Position numbers and translations under genes: made by a program. Below, piece after piece: positions 25,954 to 34,185 of a stretch of DNA of 64,000 nt. How positions within the stretch are numbered: position 1 is the first letter of the stretch; the number at the start of each line of letters is the position of its first letter. Source of the DNA: Sphingobium fuliginis. GTDB lineage: Bacteria > Pseudomonadota > Alphaproteobacteria > Sphingomonadales > Sphingomonadaceae. Location: positions 186,001-250,000 of the forward strand of contig NZ_SEON01000004.1 in the NCBI RefSeq assembly GCF_004152845.1. Reading direction: 5' to 3'. The notes beneath the pieces are model-generated. The model was not told where the DNA came from. It saw only the letters and a program-made list of their open reading frames with translations, and ran no database searches.

Positions 25954-27435
25954 TCAATATGCTCCCGTTTCCCGCGCTTCGCCGGCCAGGAAACTTTCCC
26001 GCAGCCTGCGCTTCAAGATCTTTCCCGTTTCCTCGCGCGGCAAGCTGGCGCCGACGACCAGATGACGCGGAATCTTGTAGCCCGCGATGCGCCCGCGCAG
26101 GAACGCTGTCACCTCATCGGGGATCAGCGCCTCGTCGCTCTGGAGATACGCGACCAGCACTTCACCATATTCGGAGTCCGGCACGCCGAAGACAGCGCAA
26201 TCGGATACCGCGGGATGCTCCAGCAAGGCAGCCTCCACCTCTGCCGGATAGATGTTGACCCCGCCGGACAACACCATGTCCGCGCGCCGGTCGCACAGAA
26301 ACAGATAGCCTTCTTCGTCCAGCCAGCCCATGTCGCCGCAGGTAATAAGGCCGTCATATTCGACGGCGGCGCGCTTTTCCGGATCGCCGTGAAAAGTGAA
26401 ATCGGGCGTGCCGTGGATGCGCAGGTAGACGTCGCCCGTCCGCCCCGCCTCTGTCCATTGGCCGTCTTCGCCACGAATACGGACTTCACCAGTCAGGACA
26501 GGTCGGCCGACGCTGCCGGGTCGAGCCAGCCATTCCCGAGGACTGATCTTCGTGACGACGCCGGTTTCGGTCGATCCATAGGTTTCATACAGGACCGGCC
26601 CCCACCAGTTCAGCATCGCCCTTTTTACTTCCGGCGCGCAGGGCGCGCCCGAATGGACGACGTGACGAAGGGTGGAGAGATCATATCGGCCCTTCACCTC
26701 TTCGGGGAGGCGCAGCAGCCTGACGAAAAGCGTGGGCACCAGCGCGCCATGGGTCACATGATGCTGCTCGATGAGCCGCAGGCAATCCTCCGGATCGAAG
26801 CGCTCCATCACCACCACCGTGCCCCCGGCGGCGAAAGTCGCCATCAGGATCGCCTGGCTGAAGAGATGATAGAGCGGTCCCGTCACCAGCGCGACATTGC
26901 CGGGCGCCGTGTCATGGATGACCGCCAGCACACGGGCGCGCTGCGCCGATTCCTCGCCTGTCGCGGGCAGGCGCCTGACCGCCTTGGGCTTGCCCGTGGT
27001 GCCCGACGTGTAGACCATGGAGGAACCGAGACCGTTGCCATGGCCCTCATGGGGTTCATGGGCAGCGATCCAGTCGTCATAATCCGGCTGCTCGCCCGAA
27101 CCGCCGACGGCGATCACGCGCAGGCCTTCGGGAATATGGGCGCCCAGCCCGTCCAGCAGGTCGGCATGGCCGATCAGCAGCCGGGGCGTCGCGTCGCGCA
27201 GCACATAGCCGATCTCCGTCGGGTGCCAGTGCCAGTTGATCGGCACGCCATAGGCGTCGAGCCTGCGCACGGCCAGATTGGCTTCCAGCACGGCAAAGTC
27301 GTTGCGCAGCAACAGCGCCACCGCATCGCCCGCGCCGACGCCTGCCGCCGCCATCGCGCTCGCCAGCCGCGCCGCCCGGTCGAGCAGTTCGGCGCGTCCG
27401 CGAATGCGATCGCCGACGATCACATCGCCGCTCAT
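25954..27435 (-). CDS. AMP-dependent acyl-CoA synthetase/ligase
   Basis: 493 residues of the ANL superfamily. YTSGTTGKPK at residues 142-151 is the P-loop-like A3 motif, YGSTETGVV the A5 motif, CGDMGWLDEEGYLFLCDR the A7-A8 hinge, and Lys in EETGKILKRRLRE near the C-terminus the A10 catalytic lysine. The enzyme activates a carboxylic acid to an acyl-CoA. The N-terminus is slightly short for the family. Its start overlaps the stop of the upstream unrecognised gene (ATGA). Confidence 0.88.
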   Translation of the reverse strand: MSGDVIVGDRIRGRAELLDRAARLASAMAAAGVGAGDAVALLLRNDFAVLEANLAVRRLDAYGVPINWHWHPTEIGYVLRDATPRLLIGHADLLDGLGAHIPEGLRVIAVGGSGEQPDYDDWIAAHEPHEGHGNGLGSSMVYTSGTTGKPKAVRRLPATGEESAQRARVLAVIHDTAPGNVALVTGPLYHLFSQAILMATFAAGGTVVVMERFDPEDCLRLIEQHHVTHGALVPTLFVRLLRLPEEVKGRYDLSTLRHVVHSGAPCAPEVKRAMLNWWGPVLYETYGSTETGVVTKISPREWLARPGSVGRPVLTGEVRIRGEDGQWTEAGRTGDVYLRIHGTPDFTFHGDPEKRAAVEYDGLITCGDMGWLDEEGYLFLCDRRADMVLSGGVNIYPAEVEAALLEHPAVSDCAVFGVPDSEYGEVLVAYLQSDEALIPDEVTAFLRGRIAGYKIPRHLVVGASLPREETGKILKRRLRESFLAGEARETGAY

Positions 27436-28532
27436 GCCGTCTCGACGGGCCGGGTCACGGTGAGGCAGGTGCCCCAGCTATGCAGCATCGCGGCGTGCAG
27501 GCCGCCTTCCCCTCCCGCGACCATGACCAGCACATCATCGGGCGTCGGCACCAGATGCACGCGCCCGTCGGGCTTGATCCGACCCAAATTGCCGATGGGA
27601 TCGCGATATTCGGGTCGGAACCAGTCGATCGGCAATGCGCATCTGTCCCAGATATAGGCCTGCACATCCTCGATCCTGGGATAGGCCTTCGCAATCACCT
27701 CCGCCCAGATCGGGTTGATGACGCACAAAGTCTCCGCAAAGGCCGAGGACGGCAGGAAGCCGTTTGCGCCCGGATAGGCCATGGATTTGGCGATCATGTC
27801 GAGGAAACCGTCGGCACTGTTCGCCACCACGTCGCAGATATTGGCCGTGCCCATCGCGCCGTAAACGGTGACGGCATCGCCTCCTACGCCGCGACGTTCA
27901 GCCAGCGGCGCCCAGGGAGAGCGCTCCTCCCATTCGCCAAAGACGATGCCGGCGACACGCCCCGGTGTGCCATAGACGCTTTGCGACGTCGAACCGATCG
28001 ACTGGCCCGCCACATTGCGCATGATCAGACGGATCGCCCGGCCGATGGCCACCGCTCGACCGGCCACTCCGCCCAGGCAACCGGCCTGACAGGGAATGTC
28101 CAGCCGGTTGCGGATCGACCCGTTCACGATCATGGCGGGCACCACCGACCCGGTCGTGGCATTGAGGCCGGCCAGGTCGAACCTGGGGTCCGCCATCGCT
28201 TCTATCGCCGCGCACAGCAGCGGCATCGCGTCGCCCGTGCAGCCGGCCATAACCGCGTTGATCGCGATCTTCTCCACCGTGCATTCGGCGCGCAGCGGCG
28301 GCAGCACGGCGATCAACTCGTCCGGAAAGCGTCCGCCCGCGATCAGGAAGTCCTGCACCCGCTGCTGCGTCGGCGGGATCAGCGGCAGTCCGTCACCCCA
28401 GCCCTGAGCCATGGCGAAATCGTTGAAGGCGACGATGTCATCCTCGACCTCATGCCGCCGACTGCTCAGCCAGTCTGCTTCGCACCCCGAAATTCCGCAG
28501 GAACGATCGATAGTGGTTTCGTGCAATGTCAT
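27432..28532 (-). CDS. Unrecognised conserved protein, partner of UGSC protein
   Basis: 366 residues; I do not recognise a characterised family. Visible features are an N-terminal GWGDGLPLIPPT motif, MAGCTGDAMPLL, a cysteine pair in CQAGCLGGVAG, and many Gly/Ala-rich segments, with no signal peptide or membrane span. The C-terminus (DVLVMVAGGEGGLHAAMLH) is conserved-looking. Its first 83 nt lie inside the 3' end of the UGSC gene, and its stop overlaps the ligase start, so it is coupled on both sides. The cysteines and the overlap suggest that it works with the UGSC protein; this is inference. Confidence 0.6.
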   Translation of the reverse strand: MTLHETTIDRSCGISGCEADWLSSRRHEVEDDIVAFNDFAMAQGWGDGLPLIPPTQQRVQDFLIAGGRFPDELIAVLPPLRAECTVEKIAINAVMAGCTGDAMPLLCAAIEAMADPRFDLAGLNATTGSVVPAMIVNGSIRNRLDIPCQAGCLGGVAGRAVAIGRAIRLIMRNVAGQSIGSTSQSVYGTPGRVAGIVFGEWEERSPWAPLAERRGVGGDAVTVYGAMGTANICDVVANSADGFLDMIAKSMAYPGANGFLPSSAFAETLCVINPIWAEVIAKAYPRIEDVQAYIWDRCALPIDWFRPEYRDPIGNLGRIKPDGRVHLVPTPDDVLVMVAGGEGGLHAAMLHSWGTCLTVTRPVETA

Positions 28533-29007
28533 GGACCTGTTCTTTTGGAAGAATGTCGAGAGGATAGGGAAGGATGTGAAAGCGCAGGCCCGACCGGCCG
28601 CCCCGTTTCGCCAGATTATGGGCCAGCCCTTCGAAATGCGCGGTCGCCACCGCGATGGTCGGGATGCCGGCGGCTGCCGCGGTCAGTGCGTCCGCGATGG
28701 TCCAACTGGTGCAGGACCCGCAATTGCCCAGTCCGACGATGGCCATGTCGCTTTGCGCCAGTAGCGCGCCATAGTCGCGTTCGGCTTGCTCGCCCTCCCG
28801 GCCCGTGCGGCCGCAACTGCGCCAGAAGGTCACCTCGGCGCCTTCGGCCCGCAAGCCTTCGGCCCAGATCTCGCTGACCCAGTCCCAGCTACGCCACAGC
28901 ATATCGATGCGGATGGCGATCTTCTTGCCCCTCAGGACGCCGGCATCCGGACCCGGCTCAGCCAGATCGTGCACCAGCGATGCAGTGGGATCGAGAATGA
29001 TGGTCAT
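28450..29007 (-). CDS. UGSC-family protein, cysteine (CGSC) form
   Basis: 185 residues. IVGLGNCGSCTSWTIADA near residue 97 contains the motif that names the UGSC family, with Cys (codon TGC) where selenoprotein members have selenocysteine. The fold looks Rossmann-like (GKKIAIRIDMLW, MAIVGLGNCG). A redox or thiol-based role is suggested by the motif; no biochemical function is established for the family. The ATG at 29007 has GGAGG 7 nt upstream, and a GntR-type palindrome lies 22 nt 5' of it. It heads the run UGSC, partner, ligase, CoA-transferase, isomerase. Confidence 0.75.
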   Translation of the reverse strand: MTIILDPTASLVHDLAEPGPDAGVLRGKKIAIRIDMLWRSWDWVSEIWAEGLRAEGAEVTFWRSCGRTGREGEQAERDYGALLAQSDMAIVGLGNCGSCTSWTIADALTAAAAGIPTIAVATAHFEGLAHNLAKRGGRSGLRFHILPYPLDILPKEQVHDIARNHYRSFLRNFGVRSRLAEQSAA

Positions 29008-29028
29008 GTCGTTACCTCCACCATCTTT

Positions 29029-29045
29029 TTGCATGTTGCATGCAA
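29029..29045. promoter_or_regulatory. Perfect 17-bp palindrome, probable GntR operator
   Basis: TTGCATG-TTG-CATGCAA has exact 7-bp arms. It lies 21 nt upstream of the UGSC start codon, and a related copy lies 23 nt upstream of the SDR gene at 31001. The FadR-like GntR gene at 31196-31906 is the natural candidate to bind it. Confidence 0.7.
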
Positions 29046-29063
29046 ATTGTCAAATTGGGCATT

Positions 29064-29963
29064 TCAGAAGCGGTATTTTGGCTCCTCAATGCCCCGAACG
29101 CCCGTTTCGATCGCGAAGAGGCCACCGGCATGCCTGCCCAGGGGCTGATCGCCGGGAAGATGGCGGTGAGCGGCGGACGTCAGATAAAGCGTGGCCAGTT
29201 CCGGCCCGCCAAAGGCCACCTTGGTCGGTTGCAGAACCGGCACAGCAATCTCCCGGTCCAGCCGTCCGTCCGGCATATAGCGCGCCACCGCGCCCTTCAT
29301 CAGCAGGCAGACCCAATAGCCGCCCTCCGCATCCACTTCCGCCCCGTCGAAAATCCCGTCGCCGCGATCCCGCTCCGTGAAGACACGGCGGTTGGACGGC
29401 GTGCCGGTCACGATGTCATAGTCGAAGGCATAGACCCGCCCGGCGGGGGAATCCGCCAGATACATGATCCGCCCGTCGGGACTGAAGGCCATGCCGTTGC
29501 TGCACGTGATGTCTCCGATCACCTCGGCCAACCCGCCGCCGTCCAGCCGATAGACGGCGGCGCGGCCGGCCACCCCGGTCTGGAAATAGGAAAGGTCGAC
29601 CGAACCGATCAGATAGCGACCCTGCCGGTCGCACCGGCCGTCATTGAAACGGTGGGTTTCGACGGGATAGGGCGGCGGCGCGGCGACCGGCGCCAACGTG
29701 CCGCTGGCCCGGTCGAAATCGAACAGGCCGGTACGCAGCGCCACGACAATCGGCTCGCCCGCGCCGCGCAGCGCAAAGCTGCTGACATGGGCGGGCATCT
29801 GCCAGCTTTCATTGCTCCCGCAGGCCGGATCGAAGGCATTGAGCCGGTGCGCCTCCTGATCCACCCAGAACAGCTTCCGCTCCGCCACCGACCAGACCGG
29901 GGTTTCGCCCGATTCCGCCCTGATGTCCAGCACGCAGCGCGCCGGGGCGTTACCCTCCTGCAT
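29064..29963 (-). CDS. SMP-30/gluconolactonase-family hydrolase
   Basis: 299 residues forming a six-bladed propeller. AESGETPVWSVAERKLFWVD with its Glu is the first metal-ligand blade, THRFNDGRCDRQGRYLIGS gives the Asn/Asp ligands, CSNGMAFSPDGRIMYLADSP follows with the third Asn, and FDGAEVDAEGGYWVCL has the catalytic Asp. It hydrolyses lactones. AAGGAG precedes the ATG at 29963, preferred over 29978. It follows the SDR gene in the same direction and lies just upstream of the GntR-type operator of the UGSC gene. Confidence 0.86.
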   Translation of the reverse strand: MQEGNAPARCVLDIRAESGETPVWSVAERKLFWVDQEAHRLNAFDPACGSNESWQMPAHVSSFALRGAGEPIVVALRTGLFDFDRASGTLAPVAAPPPYPVETHRFNDGRCDRQGRYLIGSVDLSYFQTGVAGRAAVYRLDGGGLAEVIGDITCSNGMAFSPDGRIMYLADSPAGRVYAFDYDIVTGTPSNRRVFTERDRGDGIFDGAEVDAEGGYWVCLLMKGAVARYMPDGRLDREIAVPVLQPTKVAFGGPELATLYLTSAAHRHLPGDQPLGRHAGGLFAIETGVRGIEEPKYRF

Positions 29964-30074
29964 CTTCTTCTCCTTCATCCGGCGCCTGTCAGCTCATGGT
30001 GGTTATGCCGAACCCGCTTCCGTTGATGGCTGCGGCCTTTCTGCCAGGCAGCCATATCCTGTCGTTTCACCGCT

Positions 30075-31001
30075 TCAGAACAGGCCGGCCTTGCCGCCAG
30101 TCCAGGGAATGCGCGCAAAATAGCGCTCGGTCTGCGCCCAGAGCGTGGGAATCATGGTGGGTTTGCTCATGTCACGAATCAGGTCGATATTGGCGGCTAT
30201 GCTTTCAGGGGTGATCGCCGGATCGAACGATCCGTCATTGTCGAAGATCGCCAGCCGCGCGACGCGCCCACCCCCGACGTTGAAGACTTCTCCGCCGAAG
30301 TCCAACTGCTCGCTACTGAGATAGGCGATCAGCGCCGACACCTTTTCCGGCTGGAAATGGGTGCGATACCAGCGCGCCAGATCTTCGTGCGACGTTTCCG
30401 TAAGGCGGGAGGCGCCCGTGGGGAAGATGCCGTTCACCAATATATTATGCGGCCGCCCGTCAAAGGCCGCATCATGGGTCAGCCCCAGCAGCCCGGCCTT
30501 GCCCGCTGCATAGGGCCCCAGATGTCCCGCGCCCAGAACCGCCGACGACATGACGTTGACGATGCGTCCGAAACCCTGACCGCGCATCAGCGGCCAGACC
30601 CGACGCAGCAGCATATAGGGACCGATGAAATTGGTCCGCAGCACGCCCTCTATCTCTTCATCGGTGAAGGCATCGGGATCACCGATCAGCGATCCGCCGG
30701 CATTATTGATCAGAATGTCGACCCGGCCGAAGGCGTCCAGCGCATGTTCGACGATGAGCCGGGCGGACTCGCCGGTGCCGACCATCTCGCCGTCCGCTTC
30801 CGCCTCACCTCCCGCAGCGCGGATTTCATCCACAACCGCTTGGGCATGGGAAATGGTGCCGGGCGTCAATGTGGACTGCGCGCCGCCATAGTCGTTGACG
30901 ATCACCCTCGCCCCCCGCGCGGCGAGCAGAAGGGCATGAGCCCGGCCCATGCCCCGCCCCGCCCCCGTGACGATCGCGACCCGCCCGTCCAACCGAATCA
31001 T
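30075..31001 (-). CDS. SDR-family oxidoreductase (MFE-2/HSD17B4-like)
   Basis: 308 residues. TGAGRGMGRAHA is the nucleotide loop, VNDYGGAQS the hydroxyacyl dehydrogenase-like loop, NNAGG follows, and the active site is Ser in NVMSSAVLG with YAAGK. It has a C-terminal extension of about 50 residues, like the SDR at 8575. The start at 31001 has GGAAG upstream, and a GntR-type palindrome sits 23 nt further 5'. It forms a unit with the SMP-30 gene. Confidence 0.83.
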   Translation of the reverse strand: MIRLDGRVAIVTGAGRGMGRAHALLLAARGARVIVNDYGGAQSTLTPGTISHAQAVVDEIRAAGGEAEADGEMVGTGESARLIVEHALDAFGRVDILINNAGGSLIGDPDAFTDEEIEGVLRTNFIGPYMLLRRVWPLMRGQGFGRIVNVMSSAVLGAGHLGPYAAGKAGLLGLTHDAAFDGRPHNILVNGIFPTGASRLTETSHEDLARWYRTHFQPEKVSALIAYLSSEQLDFGGEVFNVGGGRVARLAIFDNDGSFDPAITPESIAANIDLIRDMSKPTMIPTLWAQTERYFARIPWTGGKAGLF

Positions 31002-31024
31002 CCCGCTTCCTCTCGCCTGTCCAT

Positions 31025-31041
31025 ATACATGCAACATGCAG
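31025..31041. promoter_or_regulatory. Second GntR-type operator
   Basis: The 17-mer matches the reverse complement of the palindrome at 29029-29045 at 14 of 17 positions, including the 12-base core ATGCAACATGCA. It lies upstream of the SDR start at 31001, in the same geometry as the first copy. Confidence 0.65.
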
Positions 31042-31195
31042 AGGGGCGGCGTCGCCATATCCGCGTCCAAAACATCGCCTATCCATTATATGGCGGCGTC
31101 CCTTCGGCGGAGCGGTGGCAATAGTCCACATAGGGCGGCCCAGCGCCACGAGCGGAGCCACAACCGGGATCGGCCAATACGGAGGGGTCGCAGCC

Positions 31196-31906
31196 TCAGT
31201 CCTGGCCGGCGGATTGCAACTGGAATGCGCGGGTGCGCTCAATATGCGCCCGCATATGCCGTTCGGCAGCGTCGGGATTGCCGGCTTCGATCGCGTCGAT
31301 GATCGCCTTGTGATCCCGCAGCACGGCCCGCCCGCTCCAGCCACGGGCGCGAGAGAGCCGGCTGTTGAGTACCCGCAATTGCTGGTCGATCTGCACCAGT
31401 TGCCGCGCCAGCCGCATATTGCCCGCACCCTCGCGGATCATGCCGTGAAAGGCGGCGTCGAGTTCGACATGAGCAGCCAGGTCGCTTTTCTCCACCACGA
31501 TCTCATGCTGCGCGAACAACGCCCTGAGCCGGGCAACGCCTTCCGCATCCATGCGCTCGGCCGCACGGCGCACGGTCATGATCTCCAACCCTTCCCGAAT
31601 GTCGAGCAGATCGAGAATGTCGGGCGTGCCGCCTGCGATCACCGCTACGCCGGTCCTGGCGCGGGGTTCGACCAGCCCTTCCCGCTCCAGCGCGATCAGT
31701 CCTTCGCGCGCAGGCGTACGGCTAACCCCCAATTGCCGCGCGATCTCCGGCACGCTCAAATGAGTGCCGGGGGCCAGTGCGCCTGAAAGTATGGCATTGC
31801 GCAGGCGCTCGGCAACCATTTCCGTCAGCGCCTCCGGCCGGGTCAGCGGTTCGAAATGCCCAGACGCCTCCAGCTCCCCGTCGGCATATTCATGTTCCTT
31901 CTGCAT
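31196..31906 (-). CDS. GntR-family regulator with FCD effector domain
   Basis: 236 residues. The N-terminal winged helix (ERLRNAILSGALAPGTHLSV, IARQLGVSRTPAREGLIALE) is GntR. The C-terminal domain is FadR/FCD-like: LLDIREGLEIMTVRRAAERM, ELDAAFHGMIREGAGN, and a late RALRDHKAII-type helix (VLRDHKAIIDAIEAGN). Such regulators respond to acids or acyl-CoAs and bind TGGTNNACCA-like or other palindromes. The ATG at 31906 has GGAG 6 nt upstream, and a half site GCATGCAA overlaps it, which suggests autoregulation. It heads the cluster that ends at 24050. Confidence 0.88.
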   Translation of the reverse strand: MQKEHEYADGELEASGHFEPLTRPEALTEMVAERLRNAILSGALAPGTHLSVPEIARQLGVSRTPAREGLIALEREGLVEPRARTGVAVIAGGTPDILDLLDIREGLEIMTVRRAAERMDAEGVARLRALFAQHEIVVEKSDLAAHVELDAAFHGMIREGAGNMRLARQLVQIDQQLRVLNSRLSRARGWSGRAVLRDHKAIIDAIEAGNPDAAERHMRAHIERTRAFQLQSAGQD

Positions 31907-32090
31907 GCAAAGCTCCATGCTCCCAATCGCGGCTGGTTTCAACGCAAACCGGGCCGCCGTGCCAATTGCAGGCATGAGGATATGACCACGGCAATCTTCA
32001 GATAGGCGATGGCATGCTGAACGGATCGGATTCATTTTGTTTGCTGCCGGCCGGCATGATAGCGCGCGGGCAAACGATCATGAGGCATAT

Positions 32091-32366
32091 ATGAAGTATA
32101 TTTTTGCTCTTGCGGCTGCCCTGTCCCTTTCCAGCCCGGTGGCCGCGCAGGACGCGCCCGTCATCAAGGCGCGCACGATGGTCAAGACGGCCGATGGCGT
32201 CCGCGTCGGCTTCATCGATCGCGTCAATGCGAATGCCGAGGGCGCCCCGACCTCGGTACAGATCATCTACAAGGGCCGCTTCGTGTCGATACCGGCGGCA
32301 ACCCTGTCCAATGGGGAAAAGGGACTGGTCACCAGCCTGACCGCAGCCGACCTCAACAAGCTCTGA
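32091..32366 (+). CDS. Small exported protein of unknown function
   Basis: 91 residues. The first about 20 residues (MKYIFALAAALSLSSPVAAQ) form a Sec signal with an AQ-D cleavage region. The mature part is rich in Val and Ala, with short beta-like strands (VRVGFIDRVN, VQIIYKGRFVSIP) and an ending TAADLNKL. I do not recognise a named family. AGGCATAT lies upstream. It converges on an SDR gene across a hairpin and is probably periplasmic. Confidence 0.65.
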   Translation: MKYIFALAAALSLSSPVAAQDAPVIKARTMVKTADGVRVGFIDRVNANAEGAPTSVQIIYKGRFVSIPAATLSNGEKGLVTSLTAADLNKL

Positions 32367-32377
32367 CCGGGCCGGAA

Positions 32378-32410
32378 AATGGCATGGCGCATCATGCGCG
32401 TCATGCCATT
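32378..32410. terminator. Hairpin terminator
   Basis: AATGGCATGGCGC (32378-32390) pairs with GCGTCATGCCATT (32398-32410) with one mismatch and a 7-nt loop, and the flanking CCGGGCCGG/CCGGCCCGG can extend the structure. It lies between the small exported protein (+) and an SDR (-). Confidence 0.6.
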
Positions 32411-32523
32411 GCGTTCGGCATCTTATCCCGGCCCGGAAAAGCGCAACCCCTCGTCGGGCGCCAGATGGCGGAGCTGGACGAACTTGCCCGGCTGCCTGCT
32501 TGGGATGCCGGCCCCGCCTTCGC

Positions 32524-33306
32524 TCACCGCTGCGCACCGGGTTCGAAGACCGCGGCGGTCAGATGCTGGCCGCCGTCCGCCAGCGCGCGATGGCCCAGGA
32601 TGAAGCAGGCCTCGTCCGAAACCAGGAACATCGCCGCCCCGCCCACATCCTCCACCGGGTCGGCAAGGCGCGGCATCGCCATATTGGCGATCAGCGTATC
32701 GACGCTCTTGCCCTTCTTCGCGCGATAATCCGCAAAGATCGCAATGTCCGGCACCGCCGGCTGGAGGAAATTGACGAGAATGCCATCCTTCCCCCATTCG
32801 ACGCCTGCCGACCGCGTAAGGCCCGTCAGCGCGAAGTCCATGGTGACGGCATCCGTCACGCCCTCATTCGCCGTCGGACCGTAGATCGAACCCAGGTTGA
32901 CGATGCGCCCGCCGCCCGCCGCTTTCATGTGCGGATAGACCGCCTGCATCATGTTGATCGCGCTCAGCAGCACGTCATTGAACGCTGCGGTGAAGTCGGG
33001 CGCCCCCTGCCTGTCCGCCAGCCGGTCCCATTTCAGCGCCGCGTGCGCGCCATTCAGCATTATGTCGATCCGGCCATGCGCCCCCACTACCGCATCGGCC
33101 AGCGCCCGTGCGGCTTCGGGGTCGGAAAGGTCGGCGCTGCGCGCCTCCGCGCCGGGAATAGGGCGGGCGGCCGCTTGTGCCGCTTCGTCATCCTTGTCGA
33201 CCAGCACCACCTTTGCGCCTTCACGGGCGAAACGGAGGGCGATGCCCCGCGTCACTTCATTGGCCGCGCCGGTAACGATCGCGACCTGCCCTTCGATCAA
33301 TCCCAT
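32524..33306 (-). CDS. SDR-fold protein lacking the usual catalytic Tyr-Lys
   Basis: 260 residues with SDR shape (VAIVTGAANEVTRG nucleotide loop, a variant of TGxxxGxG; AKVVLVDKD; GRIDIML). The NNAG motif reads LNGAH, and in the place of YxxxK the sequence is TDAVTMDFALTG, so both catalytic Tyr and Lys are absent. GHRALADGGQHL fits the C-terminus. It may be a non-catalytic or differently acting paralogue of the two SDRs just upstream (33323 and 34186), with which it is probably co-transcribed. Confidence 0.75.
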   Translation of the reverse strand: MGLIEGQVAIVTGAANEVTRGIALRFAREGAKVVLVDKDDEAAQAAARPIPGAEARSADLSDPEAARALADAVVGAHGRIDIMLNGAHAALKWDRLADRQGAPDFTAAFNDVLLSAINMMQAVYPHMKAAGGGRIVNLGSIYGPTANEGVTDAVTMDFALTGLTRSAGVEWGKDGILVNFLQPAVPDIAIFADYRAKKGKSVDTLIANMAMPRLADPVEDVGGAAMFLVSDEACFILGHRALADGGQHLTAAVFEPGAQR

Positions 33307-33322
33307 CCTGTCCTCCCCGCGC

Positions 33323-34177
33323 TCAGGCCGTCAGTTCGACGGCCGCCTGGCTGTGCTCCTTGTGGATGTCGGTGCCTTCCTCATGCATCTGGAGCGGCGC
33401 GGTCGCCCATGCGCCGCCGTCGACGCAGAAGACCTGCCCGGTGATGAAGCGGCCATTGTCGCTGCAAAGCCCCAGCACCGCGCCGGCAATGTCGATCTCG
33501 CAATCGCCCATGCGACGCATCGGGAATTGGCGCACGCTGGCTTCGGCCATTTCCCTGTTCTGGTCGGCCCAGCTTTTATAGGCCCAACTGTCGCCAGCCG
33601 GCGTGATGCAGTTGACAGTGATATTGTCCTTGCCGAATTCTCGTGCGGCGCTGCGCGTCAGTGCTTCATTGGCGGATTTGGTGATGTTGTAATCGCTGGC
33701 ATAGGGCTGACCCCAGATGTTCCAGTGGCTGGAAAAATAGATCAGCCGCCCGCCGCCAACCTTGCGCATGTGCGGAACCGCCGCGCGGCTGGTCCAGAGC
33801 GACTGGTAGAAGCCGGTCATCAGCGTCATCCTGTAATCGGCGTCGGGCTTGTTTTCGATCGACCGAACAGGCGCGATCCCCTGCGCATTGTTGACGACGA
33901 TGTCGAGCCGCCCGAATCGTTCGGCCGCATTATTGACCAGATCTTCCATCTGTTGCCGGTTGCCGACATCGGCGGCGACGAACTGCGCCCGTTCCGCAGC
34001 GCCGGAAAGCTGCGCGATCAGCGCTTCATTCTCCCGATTATTTTCCGGGCTGCGCGAGCAATAGACCACTGCGGCGCCTTCCTTCAGGAAACGCAGCACG
34101 ATGCCCTGGCCAATGCCTTTCGTGCCGCCCGTGACGACCGCCACCTTGCCGCTCAGGCGCCCATGCGTCTGCATCAT
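33323..34177 (-). CDS. SDR-family oxidoreductase
   Basis: 284 residues. TGGTKGIGQGI binds the cofactor, VVNNAQG is present, the active site is in FSSHWNIWGQPYASDYNITK with Tyr-x3-Lys, and FCVDGGAW follows. It is the middle of three consecutive SDR genes on the minus strand. GAGGAGGG precedes the ATG pair at 34177/34174. The substrate is unknown. Confidence 0.84.
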   Translation of the reverse strand: MMQTHGRLSGKVAVVTGGTKGIGQGIVLRFLKEGAAVVYCSRSPENNRENEALIAQLSGAAERAQFVAADVGNRQQMEDLVNNAAERFGRLDIVVNNAQGIAPVRSIENKPDADYRMTLMTGFYQSLWTSRAAVPHMRKVGGGRLIYFSSHWNIWGQPYASDYNITKSANEALTRSAAREFGKDNITVNCITPAGDSWAYKSWADQNREMAEASVRQFPMRRMGDCEIDIAGAVLGLCSDNGRFITGQVFCVDGGAWATAPLQMHEEGTDIHKEHSQAAVELTA

Positions 34178-34185
34178 TTCCCTCC

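Noticed and set aside
25000-27657. 885-codon plus-strand frame over the CoA-transferase and ligase genes
   Set aside because: It is antisense to well-supported genes, has no start signal, and its composition is typical of reverse-frame reading of GC-rich DNA.
28450-29007. Possible selenocysteine codon in the UGSC motif
   Set aside because: The codon at the first position of the CGSC motif is TGC, so it is an ordinary cysteine and no selenocysteine insertion is needed.
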